Assembly: GCA_018902385.1 (NCBI GenBank)
Contig: JABSSW010000006.1
Coordinates: 310,001 to 374,000 of the forward strand
Length of the DNA: 64,000 nt
Reading direction: 5' to 3'
Origin: Physcia stellaris
Lineage: Eukaryota > Ascomycota > Lecanoromycetes > Caliciales > Physciaceae
Below the pieces are notes generated by a model. That model had not been told where the DNA came from. It saw only the letters and a program-made list of their open reading frames with translations, and did not search any database. A program made the position numbers and the translations under genes. This document shows, in pieces, positions 54,806 to 64,000 of the stretch; the stretch's first letter is position 1, and each line of letters begins with the position of its first letter.

Positions 54806-56289
54806 GGTTTCTGTGTTATCATGGGTTTAGTATCTGGGGAGTCATTTGGGGATATGTGGACGAACCCCAATCTCAACTTGAGAGACTCAGCGTCTGGCTG
54901 TTGTGATGTCAATCACGGGTTTGAGAGCGCCAGAATCAGCTCGATGGTCTGGTGATGTCTGATTGGTCAAAGCCCCATGCTCTGCTTTCTTGTGAACTGC
55001 GATACGTTGGGATTCGGGGAGTTCCTCGTGGCCTAGGAGGGAGATGATGCTATCCTCAGAAGATAGAGCATTAGCATAGGCGTTTCTGTGGGGAGACGAT
55101 CCCGAGGAAACCAAATTCCTGATGATACATTATGGGGTGTGTAGCTAGATTATGGACACAAGTATTAGTGGGTAATTTCATGGTAGGGAGAGAGTGACGG
55201 TGCGCGCACTGTTGTGTCGAAGTCTTGTACGTAATTGGGGATGATACCTACCAAAAGTCGCTAGTCTACGCGCGGCTAGCGTGGAACAGATTTCCTTCCC
55301 TTCGAGCATTAATTTCCAAACGCGCAGTTCTTCATTCATCCGCTCGTCAAGCGCCACGACCGTGAGGTGAGCTCAGCCGCCACGTTCCCCTGGGGACTTG
55401 TGCGATTGGCGATTACTAGGTAGAAGCTTGATTATTAACTTGATCCAACTTTTGTCCTCCCGGAGATATGATTTCTGCGTGCCGCCGATGAAATATTCAA
55501 GGTAAAGTAAATTATGTATCGAGCTCCAGCCTGAGCAACGGATTCGACAGAATGTTGAATACAACAGAGTATACGGACTTCCACAACAAGCCTTCCTGCA
55601 ACGACTGTCGCCACCCCGGTTTTCTCCACTGTGACTACGACACTTGAAAGCTGCCCACCGGGCGTTGCCACGCCGATTGTGAAGAACGATGACCTCGAGA
55701 CAGAGATTCTTGCACGTTGGAGGCTCACTCAGACAGAGATCATGGAGAAAGCAACACAAGAAATCTCATGGAACGATACGGCAGTGGCATTCATAGCCTG
55801 GTCAAGCGGTAAAGCAGAATTGCGGATCCACTCCTTTGTGACGATACTTGGGCGTCGAATAGTCCGCCCATTCAAGCAGGTCGAAGCAGCTCGAATAATT
55901 GCGAACAACAGAAATCGATCAAGTTGAGTAGTCCGTATATTGTTCATTGTCAAATTCATTGGGTGGGGTCCATTTGCACATCCCAAGGAGTCGCAAGCAT
56001 ACTGAATCTCGGAAATGGTCCTATCCATCCGATTATCCGGCATATCCGCATCATCTTGTAATACCTACTATGTAGGGTTAGCACAATGCACGTGCCTTTT
56101 GGATGCGCTCACCGCCGCTTATATCTCCTCTATTTGATTTATTTCGAGCAAGCTCGGTTGATACTCTGTTTTTAATATCTCCATCGTTCTATTCTCGCTT
56201 CGCTTAGACCCTGACCCTCCGGTACTCCATAGACTTTCCTAGCTACCAGCTGTGCCATAGCGCTGTCTGCAATCGAGACGATCATTAAG
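54806..56289. other. Relic-bearing stretch without an intact gene
   Basis: Contains a possible wall-protein fragment at 55560-55927 and otherwise unassigned frames. Confidence 0.4.
55560..55927 (+). pseudogene. Possible fragment of a Thr-rich extracellular protein
   Basis: The plus frame reads TSTTSLPATTVATPVFSTVT then TTTLESCPPGV. T-V-T-T-T-x-x-S-C-P is a recurrent motif in fungal wall and GPI proteins. No start and no signal peptide are visible, and the rest is unfamiliar. Confidence 0.25.
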
Positions 56290-57480
56290 ATGAAGAATCT
56301 CGGTCTCCTGGCGGTCGTCAGCACAATGTTGGTTCTTGCAGACTCAGCCATAGCGTAAGATCAGCCCTTCAGACACTGCGCAGATCATCAATGTTTACTA
56401 TGCTCGATTGCAGTGCGTCAGGTCCAAGCAGTGCCTGGAACGTCACACAACCTCGCTGGGAATGGACACCAAACGCCGGGCCGTTTGCAAATGGCGATCG
56501 TGGGCAGTACTTGAATCTATCTTCGGGCGTTGATATTTGGTACACGAGCTATGGTAATGAGTCGGAGAAGACTCCTGTCCTGATATTACACGGAGGAACC
56601 GGCAACAGTAATCAAATGTATAATCAGGCCAACTATCTGGCGAAGACGAGACGGGTGATTTTACAGGAGTAAGCCCGTGTTATTTGCTTGCTATGTTGAA
56701 AATGTATTATGAAAGGACTGATACTGCGCTTTTCACAGCACAAGAGGACAAGGACGCTCCCCGTATACGGGCTTCTCAACCTTCCGCTATGACGACTTCA
56801 CGCGGGACGCTATTGCGTTACTTGACCATCTCAACACCAGTAAGGTGGCGGTGCTTGGTTGGAGTGACGGTGCAATCACGGGTCTCGACCTCGCAATGAA
56901 TTATTCCTCGCGGATTGAACGTGTCTTTGCGCACGGTGCGAACATTCAGGCGAATCAGAGCATTCCGGGCCTGAACGATCCGATCATCAATTCCGACACT
57001 GGTAGTCTAGACTCCGACACTGAATCGCACGGGACAACTTATTCGACCAAGGCCAATCTAACCACAAGAGCTACCAGCAGCGACCCATACTCATGTGAAC
57101 GTCTAAGTCCACTGCCAAGTCGGTGTGACGCAATGGCGCAAGCCGTTCAGAAGTAAGTGGTCCTCGCACTTAGCTATCAAGTCATATGATTAAGATTGCT
57201 GGCTGATATATCGACATACAGAATGTGGGGGACCGAGCCGAACTGGGGGCCTGAGGCTCTGGCAAAGATTGAATGCCCTGTATGGAGCGTAGATGGGGAC
57301 CATGACGTTGATGTGCAAAGAAACCAAGCTGATACGATTGCCGCTTGGGTTCCGTTCGCCGGACAACTCATCCTACCTCAAGTATCTCATATCGCATTGG
57401 GGCAAGATCCGACCTTTTTCAACTTTGCGGTTGGGTATTTCCTGGATATGGGCTATCAGGGGCTGCTACCGTACTATTGA
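56290..57480 (+). CDS. Secreted alpha/beta hydrolase (330 residues)
   Basis: Four exons join in frame: 56290-56354, 56414-56668, 56739-57152 and 57222-57480. The N-terminus is a signal peptide (MKNLGLLAVVSTMLVLADSA). The fold is shown by VLILHGGTGNSNQM (oxyanion strand), QDTRGQGRSPY, the nucleophile elbow LGWSDGA with Ser149, CPVWSVDGDHDVDV for the acid, and LPQVSHIALGQ for the catalytic His. Similar fungal enzymes are annotated as hydrolases of esters or lactones; the substrate is unknown. It is followed 0.5 kb later by an FAD monooxygenase on the same strand, which suggests a shared pathway. Confidence 0.87.
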
Positions 57481-57959
57481 GACTAATCCCACAGGCTTGA
57501 TCTTGGACCAAGTTGATCTGTGCATTTAGCAGACGCCAGATTCTAGGGTTTGACTGCTAGAAACGACCTAAGCATAGGCGGTTGACTACACTCAATAGAG
57601 GTTAATGGAATCTTCATTCTTCATCTACATCTGGAGTCAACTATCAATGTCATGTGATTTTGACAGAAAACTGCATGTCGGAGATCCACAGAATTAATCC
57701 TGTCAGCTGGGTTAGGGTTCAGTGGGACATTGCCTTCTCGCGTTGTTAATGTATCTTTCAGTGATCGACATCTGTTGCATATGCGCTCACAGCACTTCGG
57801 CTATTCGAGGAAATATGACGTGTTCGATCCTCCAGGATTCAAAACTCCAGAGGGTGCTGAATAATATTACATGTCCACTGTGTCGTACGAATTTACCTAC
57901 AAGTCCTATATGTACTGAGAGTATTGTAGAGGTTCTCACCCAACAGAATTTCAAATTTG
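57481..57959. other. Promoter of the FAD monooxygenase, no gene seen
   Basis: A frame at 57722-58048 has a C-P-L-C motif but is accidental (see rejected). Confidence 0.45.
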
Positions 57960-59264
57960 ATGATGGCTTCCAGTACACCAGAGTCGACACCGATTGCAAT
58001 AATTGGTGCAGGAATCTCGGGATTGATCCTGGCTCTGGCGCTGCATGAGAGGCACATCTCATTTCAAATATTTGAACAGAGCACTAATTTCAATCAATTT
58101 GGCGCAGGACTGAACCTGAATCCATCTGGAATACGTGCGGTCCAGGCCAGCAGTGCTGCAGCTTTCAAAACCTTTGAAAAGGTTAGAACACCACATCACC
58201 CTACCAATGAGGACTTTTACTTCGCCTATACAGATGGAGAGAGGACCTTTGATCTGAATACAGAAGAAGGCAAGGGCGGGGTGAAGCGGTCGCGATGGAT
58301 CGAGGAGTTAGCAAAGGAGCTACCTGCAAACGCTGTGCAATTTGGAAAACGCCTGCGAGAATTGCACATGCCTCAGAAAGGACCAATTGAGTTGTTGTTT
58401 GAAGATGGCACGAATGCGTACGCCGAAGCCGTCATCGGTTGTGACGGCATCAAGTCCAAGATCAGGCGCAGCATTGTTGGCGCGCACCCCTCAGCAGACC
58501 CCAGCTTCGCTCATGTCGTCGCCTATAGGAGCTTGATGTCCAAAGATGACGCACGGCGACTGCTTGGTCCGGCGTTGGCTGAGTGCGCACACGTCTGTAC
58601 CTCCAAGGGCATCTTTTATGTTTCATATCCCATCACAGGCGGCACACATAACAACTTTGGGATCTTCACGGAGCACGAGAGCGACTGGCCACATTACCCG
58701 AACATGTCCATCAGCTCGAGCAAGCAAGAGCTTCTGGGCCGACTTGAGGATCGGAGATTTATTGAGCTTGCAAGCTCATTGACCGACGACCTTGATGTCT
58801 GGGCGATCTATGATATGGCGTCATCGCCTCTGCCAACCTACAGCAAAGGACGGTTGGCCGTGGCTGGTGATGCTGCACATGCATCCACGCCTAATCTCGG
58901 TGCTGGAGCGGGATTTTCCATCGAAGACGTGACGGTGCTAGCCGAGCTGTTGGCAGAGGTGTACAGCACACAGTCATCATCAAATGACAGTGTCTTGTGT
59001 TCCCGCTTGACTACAGCGTTGGAGGTATATTCTGATGCACGCATCAGTCGTACACAATGGCTTGTGGAAAGAAGTCGTCGTCTAGGCATGGCAAACCTAG
59101 GCCAACCGATTTGGGATGGAATGTGGGACTGGGGAAAGTTTCGGCGGGATACCGTGGACAGTTATCACACTGTCTGGAATGGGCATATAAATGACATGGT
59201 AGCACAAGCGAAGGAGGAATTTTCCAGGCGCTTAGCAAAAGATGACCACTGTATAGGGCTTTGA
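57960..59264 (+). CDS. FAD-dependent monooxygenase, salicylate hydroxylase-like (434 residues)
   Basis: The ATG at 57960 (a TTG precedes it). IAIIGAGISGLILALALHE (residues 12-30) is the FAD-binding GxGxxG. FEQSTNFNQFGAGLNLNPSG is the typical following block of the group A hydroxylases, AVIGCDGIKSKIRR is the DG motif, and GRLAVAGDAAHASTPNLGAG is the GD motif with FAD contact. No intron. Such single-component enzymes use NAD(P)H and oxygen to hydroxylate aromatic acids or to tailor polyketide and terpenoid products. The neighbours (two hydrolases, one P450) favour a catabolic or secondary-metabolite role. Confidence 0.9.
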   Translation: MMASSTPESTPIAIIGAGISGLILALALHERHISFQIFEQSTNFNQFGAGLNLNPSGIRAVQASSAAAFKTFEKVRTPHHPTNEDFYFAYTDGERTFDLNTEEGKGGVKRSRWIEELAKELPANAVQFGKRLRELHMPQKGPIELLFEDGTNAYAEAVIGCDGIKSKIRRSIVGAHPSADPSFAHVVAYRSLMSKDDARRLLGPALAECAHVCTSKGIFYVSYPITGGTHNNFGIFTEHESDWPHYPNMSISSSKQELLGRLEDRRFIELASSLTDDLDVWAIYDMASSPLPTYSKGRLAVAGDAAHASTPNLGAGAGFSIEDVTVLAELLAEVYSTQSSSNDSVLCSRLTTALEVYSDARISRTQWLVERSRRLGMANLGQPIWDGMWDWGKFRRDTVDSYHTVWNGHINDMVAQAKEEFSRRLAKDDHCIGL

Positions 59265-60129
59265 AGTATCTTCGCGGTAGCACATCTCCAGCTGTTTACG
59301 CCCAAGATAACAGATCTAAAGTTACATTCTCAATTCTCTAGGACGAAATTGGCTCTTATTTGGGGAAGTACGTCTATTAATCCCATGCGCTGTCACATGA
59401 TCAATTAGTTGGATAGGTTTGCCCAACGTCCGTTCCAGCTCATTAGGTTGCGGCTCTACCTCAAAAGGGTTTGAGGAGTTCTCTTTCTCGAAAATTTGAT
59501 ACGCATAGTTATGGACGAAGCTTTAATGCTTCAAGGGTGGGAACGGAAGCCTCCCGGCTGACAGGATGTGTGACAGTCCCTCGCTCATTGTCATGTTCCT
59601 AAATCGTGCCCGAGATTTTCTCGACCTACTGGTTTGCGAAGAATGACTGTGATCTTGAACCCATCGTCGCTCCCATGAAGAAGCTTAAAGTTGACTTCAG
59701 AGTCAAAGAAAGTCGATAAACAACCCTGTTCAGGTAGGATCTTTTCGGTCATATCATGGTGTTCCATTTTATATCTTGGTCTCTCGGAGTCTTTCTCGCC
59801 CACCAAATGTACTTTTTCCGACATCATCAAATTCCTTCGTCATACCGGAGCCTTGGTACATTGATTCACTCACATCAGCATGGACGCGAAGAAAAGCGTA
59901 GGGGCGACGGCAAGCTTAGAAAGATTTTATGAATAGAAGCCGCAGATCCCACTGAGAGACAGCTTCTTTTTCAATATCGTCGAGACTCGGTCCTCGAAAC
60001 CGTAGTCAACGCCCAGCCTCTATGAAGATCGAGCAGAGACGGCTCTACCTCGGCGCGTCGATATGTAGCACGGTGGGCGGAAGTCGCGATTGAAGCCTGA
60101 TAAGTCGAATCTTTTGATCAAAAGTGGAA
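59265..60129. other. Intergenic stretch with one doubtful small frame
   Basis: Convergent end of the monooxygenase and the esterase. Confidence 0.45.
59591..59827 (-). CDS. Doubtful small protein (78 residues)
   Basis: The ATG at 59825-59827 opens a balanced soluble-looking frame (EKVHLVGEKDSERPRYKMEH ... VNFKLLHGSDDGFKITVILR). No family is recognised and there are no splice partners. Confidence 0.3.
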   Translation of the reverse strand: MMSEKVHLVGEKDSERPRYKMEHHDMTEKILPEQGCLSTFFDSEVNFKLLHGSDDGFKITVILRKPVGRENLGHDLGT

Positions 60130-61527
60130 CTATAGTTTGAATCCTCCACTCTGCTTCTGCCGATAGCTTCTAATCATCTCCTGCTGCTTGCGTTTCATAC
60201 GCCACTCGACCTCTTCGTATGTTAGATCAATCATAGATCTCACATCAATTGATTGAGCTTCCATGGATTGATTGACCCTCAATCCCAAGCTCTTGAGACC
60301 CCGAGGTGCCTTTACAGCAGCACAGCAGAAACTCGCCCATTGTTCGAAGGTGTGACTGGTTTGGGGAAGGTCGAAGACAAAAGGGAAACAATGCGGCATT
60401 GCGTCATATTCAGCCCAAAGTACAGTGCACCCTTGGCTTTCAGCACGCTGAGCAATGAATCTGCTGTTGTCCACAAGCATCTCCTGCCCGCAGCTGAACC
60501 ACAACGGTGGTGAGCCAGCCCAGCTACCTGCTAGTATAGGACTCACAAGTGGGTGGCAAAGCGCAGATAGGTCGCAATAAAGGGCACCACGTGGTGGGGT
60601 TGTGGGCCAAATATCGCAAGGAGGCACCCTTTCTAGTGCACTCGTAGGCGAGAAATAATCATACTCTTTGTTATCGGTAAATGATGGAAGGGAGTTTGTA
60701 AAATCCGTCCAGGCACTGAATGTGGCTACACCTGCGAAAAAAGGGATAGAAACATCTTTGCCGAAGAACTTGAACATGCAAATTGATCCATCCTGTCGAC
60801 GCAGCTGTAAGATAAGCTGGATCAGCGCTAGGCAGAGATTGGCACCAGCACTATCACCAGCAATGACGATATTGGAAGCAGACACTGGCTTGTGGAAAGA
60901 GTCTGGTGGCGGGTGAAAGAGGGAGAGGTACGCAATTAACACATCAAGCAGAGCGGTCGGAAAGGGATGCTGAGGGGCGAGGCGATACCGAACAGACACG
61001 CATCGACCTTGAGTCAATTTAGCCAGTCTGCCAGCGGACTCTCTGAAGGTTGAAGGATCGCCGCGACTGAAACTTTATCAGTGACAATTCACGATAAATC
61101 GCGGACAGGAGGCATACTAGAAGCCTCCACCGTGGACATAAAGTATGGTAACATCGCTGGTGACTTCTTGCATCAGACAGAAATATTTATCTTTTTCGGA
61201 CAAAGGAGGGTCGTTGATTTTGGTACTATCAGTCTTCCTATGACCAATCCATTCCAGATCGAGAGCCTGTACCTCTGGAACTTTGAATATGTTTCGTCCG
61301 TCGCCAGACGTGCTATCAATGACGTGTAGTAATAAATCTCGTATAGAATCTTCTGGACAAGGCACAGTCGCATGACTGACCCACAAAGATTGAGAATAAG
61401 GCCTGTCTCTCAAACTGGTCTGTTGAAGTACTGATATAGATGGCATTGGTGACTGCGCGAAAAATGCACGCATCTTTCTGACGGCAGCTGCAAGCTTGGC
61501 GTCGACATCGCTTCGTGTCGCTGCCAT
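60130..61527 (-). CDS. HSL-type alpha/beta hydrolase, esterase/lipase (448 residues)
   Basis: Two exons: 61527-61118 and 61066-60130, with a 51-bp intron (GTATGC to TTTCAG) directly after the oxyanion motif. The family signatures are HGGGF (132-136), SVRYRLAPQHPFP, the nucleophile elbow IAGDSAGANL, the acid region FSCGQEMLVDNSRFI and the histidine in MPHCF. The enzyme is of the hormone-sensitive-lipase group, hydrolysing short acyl or lactone esters. There is no signal peptide, so it is probably cytosolic. The C-terminal tail is charged (EEVEWRMKRKQQEMIRSYRQ). It is divergent from the P450 at 63132, sharing an upstream region that holds a MITE. Confidence 0.9.
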
Positions 61528-62246
61528 CGAGAATTTCCATAGGTGTATTCAACGTACTTCGGCAGGATGCTTCAGGGAAAAAAAGGGACCTTTGAGGGTG
61601 TGCCTGGTTGAGAATATACTCAACAGGAGTTGGCTTGGTTATGGTCCGTAGGCACGATATCAGATCTCTTACGCATCAGGATTCACTTATCTGTTATCTT
61701 ACTACACCCAGATAGGTGCGCCTGTATCCGTAGTAGGACCATGTCTGTGAAAAACATGACCGCAGTCAGAGCTAGGCTTAAACAGGCAAGCGTATCGCCA
61801 AGGCACTACCTATATTGGAGCCCCGCCTCAACCGCGAAGGTGCGGCGCATTATTCGTACACAGCGTTATCAAGGCTGTCCATCCTTGCGCGCATCGAATT
61901 CTCAAAGGAGGTGTCAAAAGCGAGAAAGTGGAGTCAACGGGCACTTGATTGGGTTCAACAGTATCTGCCAACCATCCACTCCACTTCCTCGATTTGCACA
62001 CCCATGCTTTCAAGGCTGCACGGGCCAATGGAGGCACTGTGATCAAGAAAATCGAAACAGATGGAGCTTCTGTCTTGCATCCGAAGGTCGATAGCCTAGG
62101 CCAGAAGATAGGAATTGCGCAGCGCCTGCGGCATTCTCTATCATACATGACTCGGACGAAGCATGCAAGATGCTCGGGGCTCTGCCTTAATGAGGTATCG
62201 AAGCAGAGAACACCAGCGGCAAGGTAGCCTCGTATCCCTGATGACA
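61528..62246. other. Left part of the esterase/P450 divergent spacer
   Basis: Plus frames in this part (for example ALSRLSILARIEFSKEVSKA at about 61870 and FLDLHTHAFKAARANGGTVI at about 61990) read like worn protein but match nothing I know. Possible relic of a lost gene. Confidence 0.35.
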
Positions 62247-62554
62247 ATATTAGGTGCGGTCACACCTCTCTGTATCGAGCCGATACGCTTCTCGATACAC
62301 CTCTTGATACACTGCTCGATATGCTCGATATGCTCGATACAAATGTGATCGTTCTTTGATGTTGAGCGATACGTATCGTTGCTGATACTTAGAATTGTCA
62401 AAATTTGCAGTGCTGAATTCTAAAGTCGATACGTATCGAAATCGATACGTATCAACATTTCTTCTTTTGAGATGATACGTCGATACGTATCGACCTCGAT
62501 ATGTATCGAGGAGCGTATCGACTCGCTACAGAGAGGTGTGACCGCACCTAATAT
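62247..62554. mobile_element. MITE with long inverted repeats and internal palindromes (element 62250-62551)
   Basis: Positions 62247-62274 and 62527-62554 are perfect 28-bp inverted complements (TTAGGTGCGGTCACACCTCT is the outer part). The similarity extends to about 53 bp per end with three mismatches. TA dinucleotides flank TTAGG...CCTAA on both sides (62248-62249, 62552-62553), as for Tc1/mariner-type insertion. There is no coding capacity. The interior has four copies of the 10-bp palindrome GATACGTATC (62368, 62428, 62444, 62482), one variant GATATGTATC (62498), and many CGATA units. The near-perfect ends indicate a young insertion. Confidence 0.88.
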
Positions 62555-63131
62555 AATTAATATACTCGACGAATTAAGTGGTGCGGATATCTCGCAATGT
62601 CGCCGCTTCTTGACGCCTTCTCTGAAACTCAGCACGGTTGCTCGACGCCTTATTTGACACTCACGTATGGAGGCTCGACATACGCCCAATATCATAATAC
62701 CTCGGTCCATGATGTGACGCGGGAATTCATCGCAATTCTGTTCAAGATCATTGGCGTTAAATGAACTCGGAATTGAGATTCATGATTTTGGCTGCAGGCA
62801 ATATCTCACATAGACAAGCTCCGACAGAGAACCTCCATAATCGATGCGGCACACCAGCATGCTCTTGCACGTGTCCATAGTATGACTGATCATCCACTGG
62901 GTGTGGAAGCCAGCCTGTGCCCCATTATGGCCGTCTCAGAATCTGCTGGAGCGATCGGGGCTGAGAGCTCCGGCAAAGGGTCGCGATGTCGGCGTGGAGG
63001 ACGCAGTACTGTTTTGGAGCATGAAAACCTCCTGGGCCTCTCGGTATATGGGACTTCAAAACATTTTCGTTGAAATAGTATTGCGCCACCCTCTCACTAC
63101 TCATGAATTTGGGTTCATCAAGACCGCGACG
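62555..63131. other. Right part of the esterase/P450 divergent spacer
   Basis: Open frame continues into the P450 upstream of its ATG, but the sequence there (ENLLGLSVYG or MKTSWASRYMGLQNIF) is not P450-like. An earlier start at an ATG near 63021 is possible. Confidence 0.4.
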
Positions 63132-64000
63132 ATGGTTTTGCCGGCTGATGGATCACCTCGATCTCTGCTCACTATCATACATTTCCTTGAACATCATTAC
63201 TACATCTGTCTCCTGACTGTCTTGCTCTCTGCGCTGATGGCAAACGGTCTATTCAATGTCTACTTTCGTCAACTGCATCATATCCCTGGCCCAGCACTGG
63301 GAGGGTTTACGGATTTCTACAAACTTTATATCTTTGCCTGCAAGCACATTCCTTCGGCTACTTTGCAGCTACATCAAGAATTCGGTCTGCTCAACATCTG
63401 TGATCATGACGCCCCTGCTAATAGATTTGAAGGACCAATACTACGACTTGCTCCTAATCTGGTCTCTTTCAATGATCCACAGTGGATTCCAGAGATATAC
63501 CTCAAGTGTGTTGACAAGACTTCTTTTTACACCCCTGCCGCTATGGGAGAATATCCCTCAATGTTTTGGACACTAAAGCATGAAGAGCATGCTCGTAAGA
63601 AGAGATTGTTCGCGCCTTCTGTAAGTTGTAATGCTCGAATCCTTTCAAAGCCCCGAAGGCATTCCTCTTTATGTTTCGCTGACTATGTCTAGCTTTCAAT
63701 GAAATTTTTCAGGGAGCACGAGACAGTAGTCGACGGACGTATCACTAAGCTGAATGCTACTCTTCATCGTAACTTTGCTCGTACCAGTAAGGTATTTGAT
63801 TTGGCCGAATGGGTTCGGTGAGTTGGTGCTTTCTCATCAATATCTCGAGTCGCACACGCTGGCCCTGTCATATCTCCGTCCGTGACGAGACCTGATACTT
63901 GGGCATTAGGTGGTTCTTGAACGATACTGTCACCGACCTCACGTTCAGCGAGCCAACTGGATGCGTCCAAGCAGAGGCTGACGTTGATGGATTGATCAAA
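63132..64000 (+). CDS. Cytochrome P450, N-terminal part (runs off the right edge)
   Basis: Three exons seen: 63132-63620, 63693-63817 and 63910 to the end of the window, joined in frame (donors GTAAGT and GTGAGT). The ATG at 63132 gives a membrane anchor (YYICLLTVLLSALMANGLF), the Pro-rich hinge HHIPGPALGGFTDFYKLYIF, and the A-helix and beta-1 region GPILRLAPNLVSFNDPQWIP. The start of the B-C region (YTPAAMGEYPSMFW then EEHARKKRLFAPSLSMKFF) and WVRWFLNDTVTDLTF follow. The heme and ExxR motifs lie outside the window. It is an ER-bound heme monooxygenase typical of fungal secondary metabolism or detoxification, the fourth member of the hydrolase/monooxygenase group. Confidence 0.9.

Noticed and set aside
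57722-58048. RING-like frame with a C-P-L-C-R motif
   Set aside because: Runs into the FAD monooxygenase in another frame, lacks the remaining zinc ligands, and lies in its promoter.
62420-62710. Frames through the palindromic MITE (ILGAVTPLC on both strands)
   Set aside because: The same peptide arises from each inverted end, so it is a product of the repeat and not a protein.
1-64000. LTR elements, Polintons, CRISPR arrays, rRNA genes
   Set aside because: No long terminal repeats, reverse transcriptase, capsid or integrase signatures, spaced direct repeats or rRNA cores were recognised on reading both strands.

Overview
The window is nuclear DNA of a filamentous ascomycete (Pezizomycotina). 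The evidence is short GT-AG introns of about 50 to 190 bp, moderate GC, gene families typical of such fungi (rhodopsin-like membrane proteins, GH128/Asl1 glucanase, KP4-like proteins, P450 and FAD monooxygenase genes) and MITE-like repeats with transition-type differences. Leotiomycetes would fit, but that is an impression. No prokaryotic, organellar, LTR-element or Polinton content was recognised.

Layout. 1-6 kb: a gene tail, a tiny cysteine-rich protein in strand-asymmetric DNA, a decayed BTB gene, a 55-residue protein, one MITE-like copy and a two-exon hypothetical gene. 6.8-17.3 kb: two rhodopsin-family membrane proteins flank a 308-residue hypothetical gene that lies between two unrelated minisatellites (period about 98 bp upstream, about 113 bp downstream). 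18.7-30.6 kb: an AYR1-like reductase, two tandem related hypothetical genes, a class V aminotransferase, a KP4-like fossil and a large hydantoinase/5-oxoprolinase. 32.8-47.8 kb: a GH128-like secreted protein lacking the usual nucleophile residue, a small PPxY membrane protein, a second MITE-like copy, a protein with a STAND-type N-terminus, and a tandem pair of F-box-like/TPR genes, the second damaged. 48.7-54.7 kb: a HAD phosphatase, phosphoglycerate dehydrogenase and a decayed member of an expanded family. 56.3-64 kb: a secreted alpha/beta hydrolase, an FAD monooxygenase, an HSL-type esterase and a P450 that runs off the right edge.

How genes may work together. The last four genes look like a small oxidation-plus-hydrolysis cluster for a secondary metabolite or aromatic ester, with a 302-bp palindrome-rich MITE in the divergent esterase/P450 promoter. 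The remaining genes look like ordinary primary metabolism (serine synthesis, 5-oxoproline/hydantoin hydrolysis, lipid reduction) or lineage-specific accessory genes.

Quality. Three otherwise well-conserved genes (reductase, aminotransferase, oxoprolinase) each lose frame at a G/C homopolymer that is exactly one base short. This looks like a sequencing error pattern, and simple gene calls here should be treated with care. Exon boundaries below were read by eye from splice signals, frame continuity and family resemblance.
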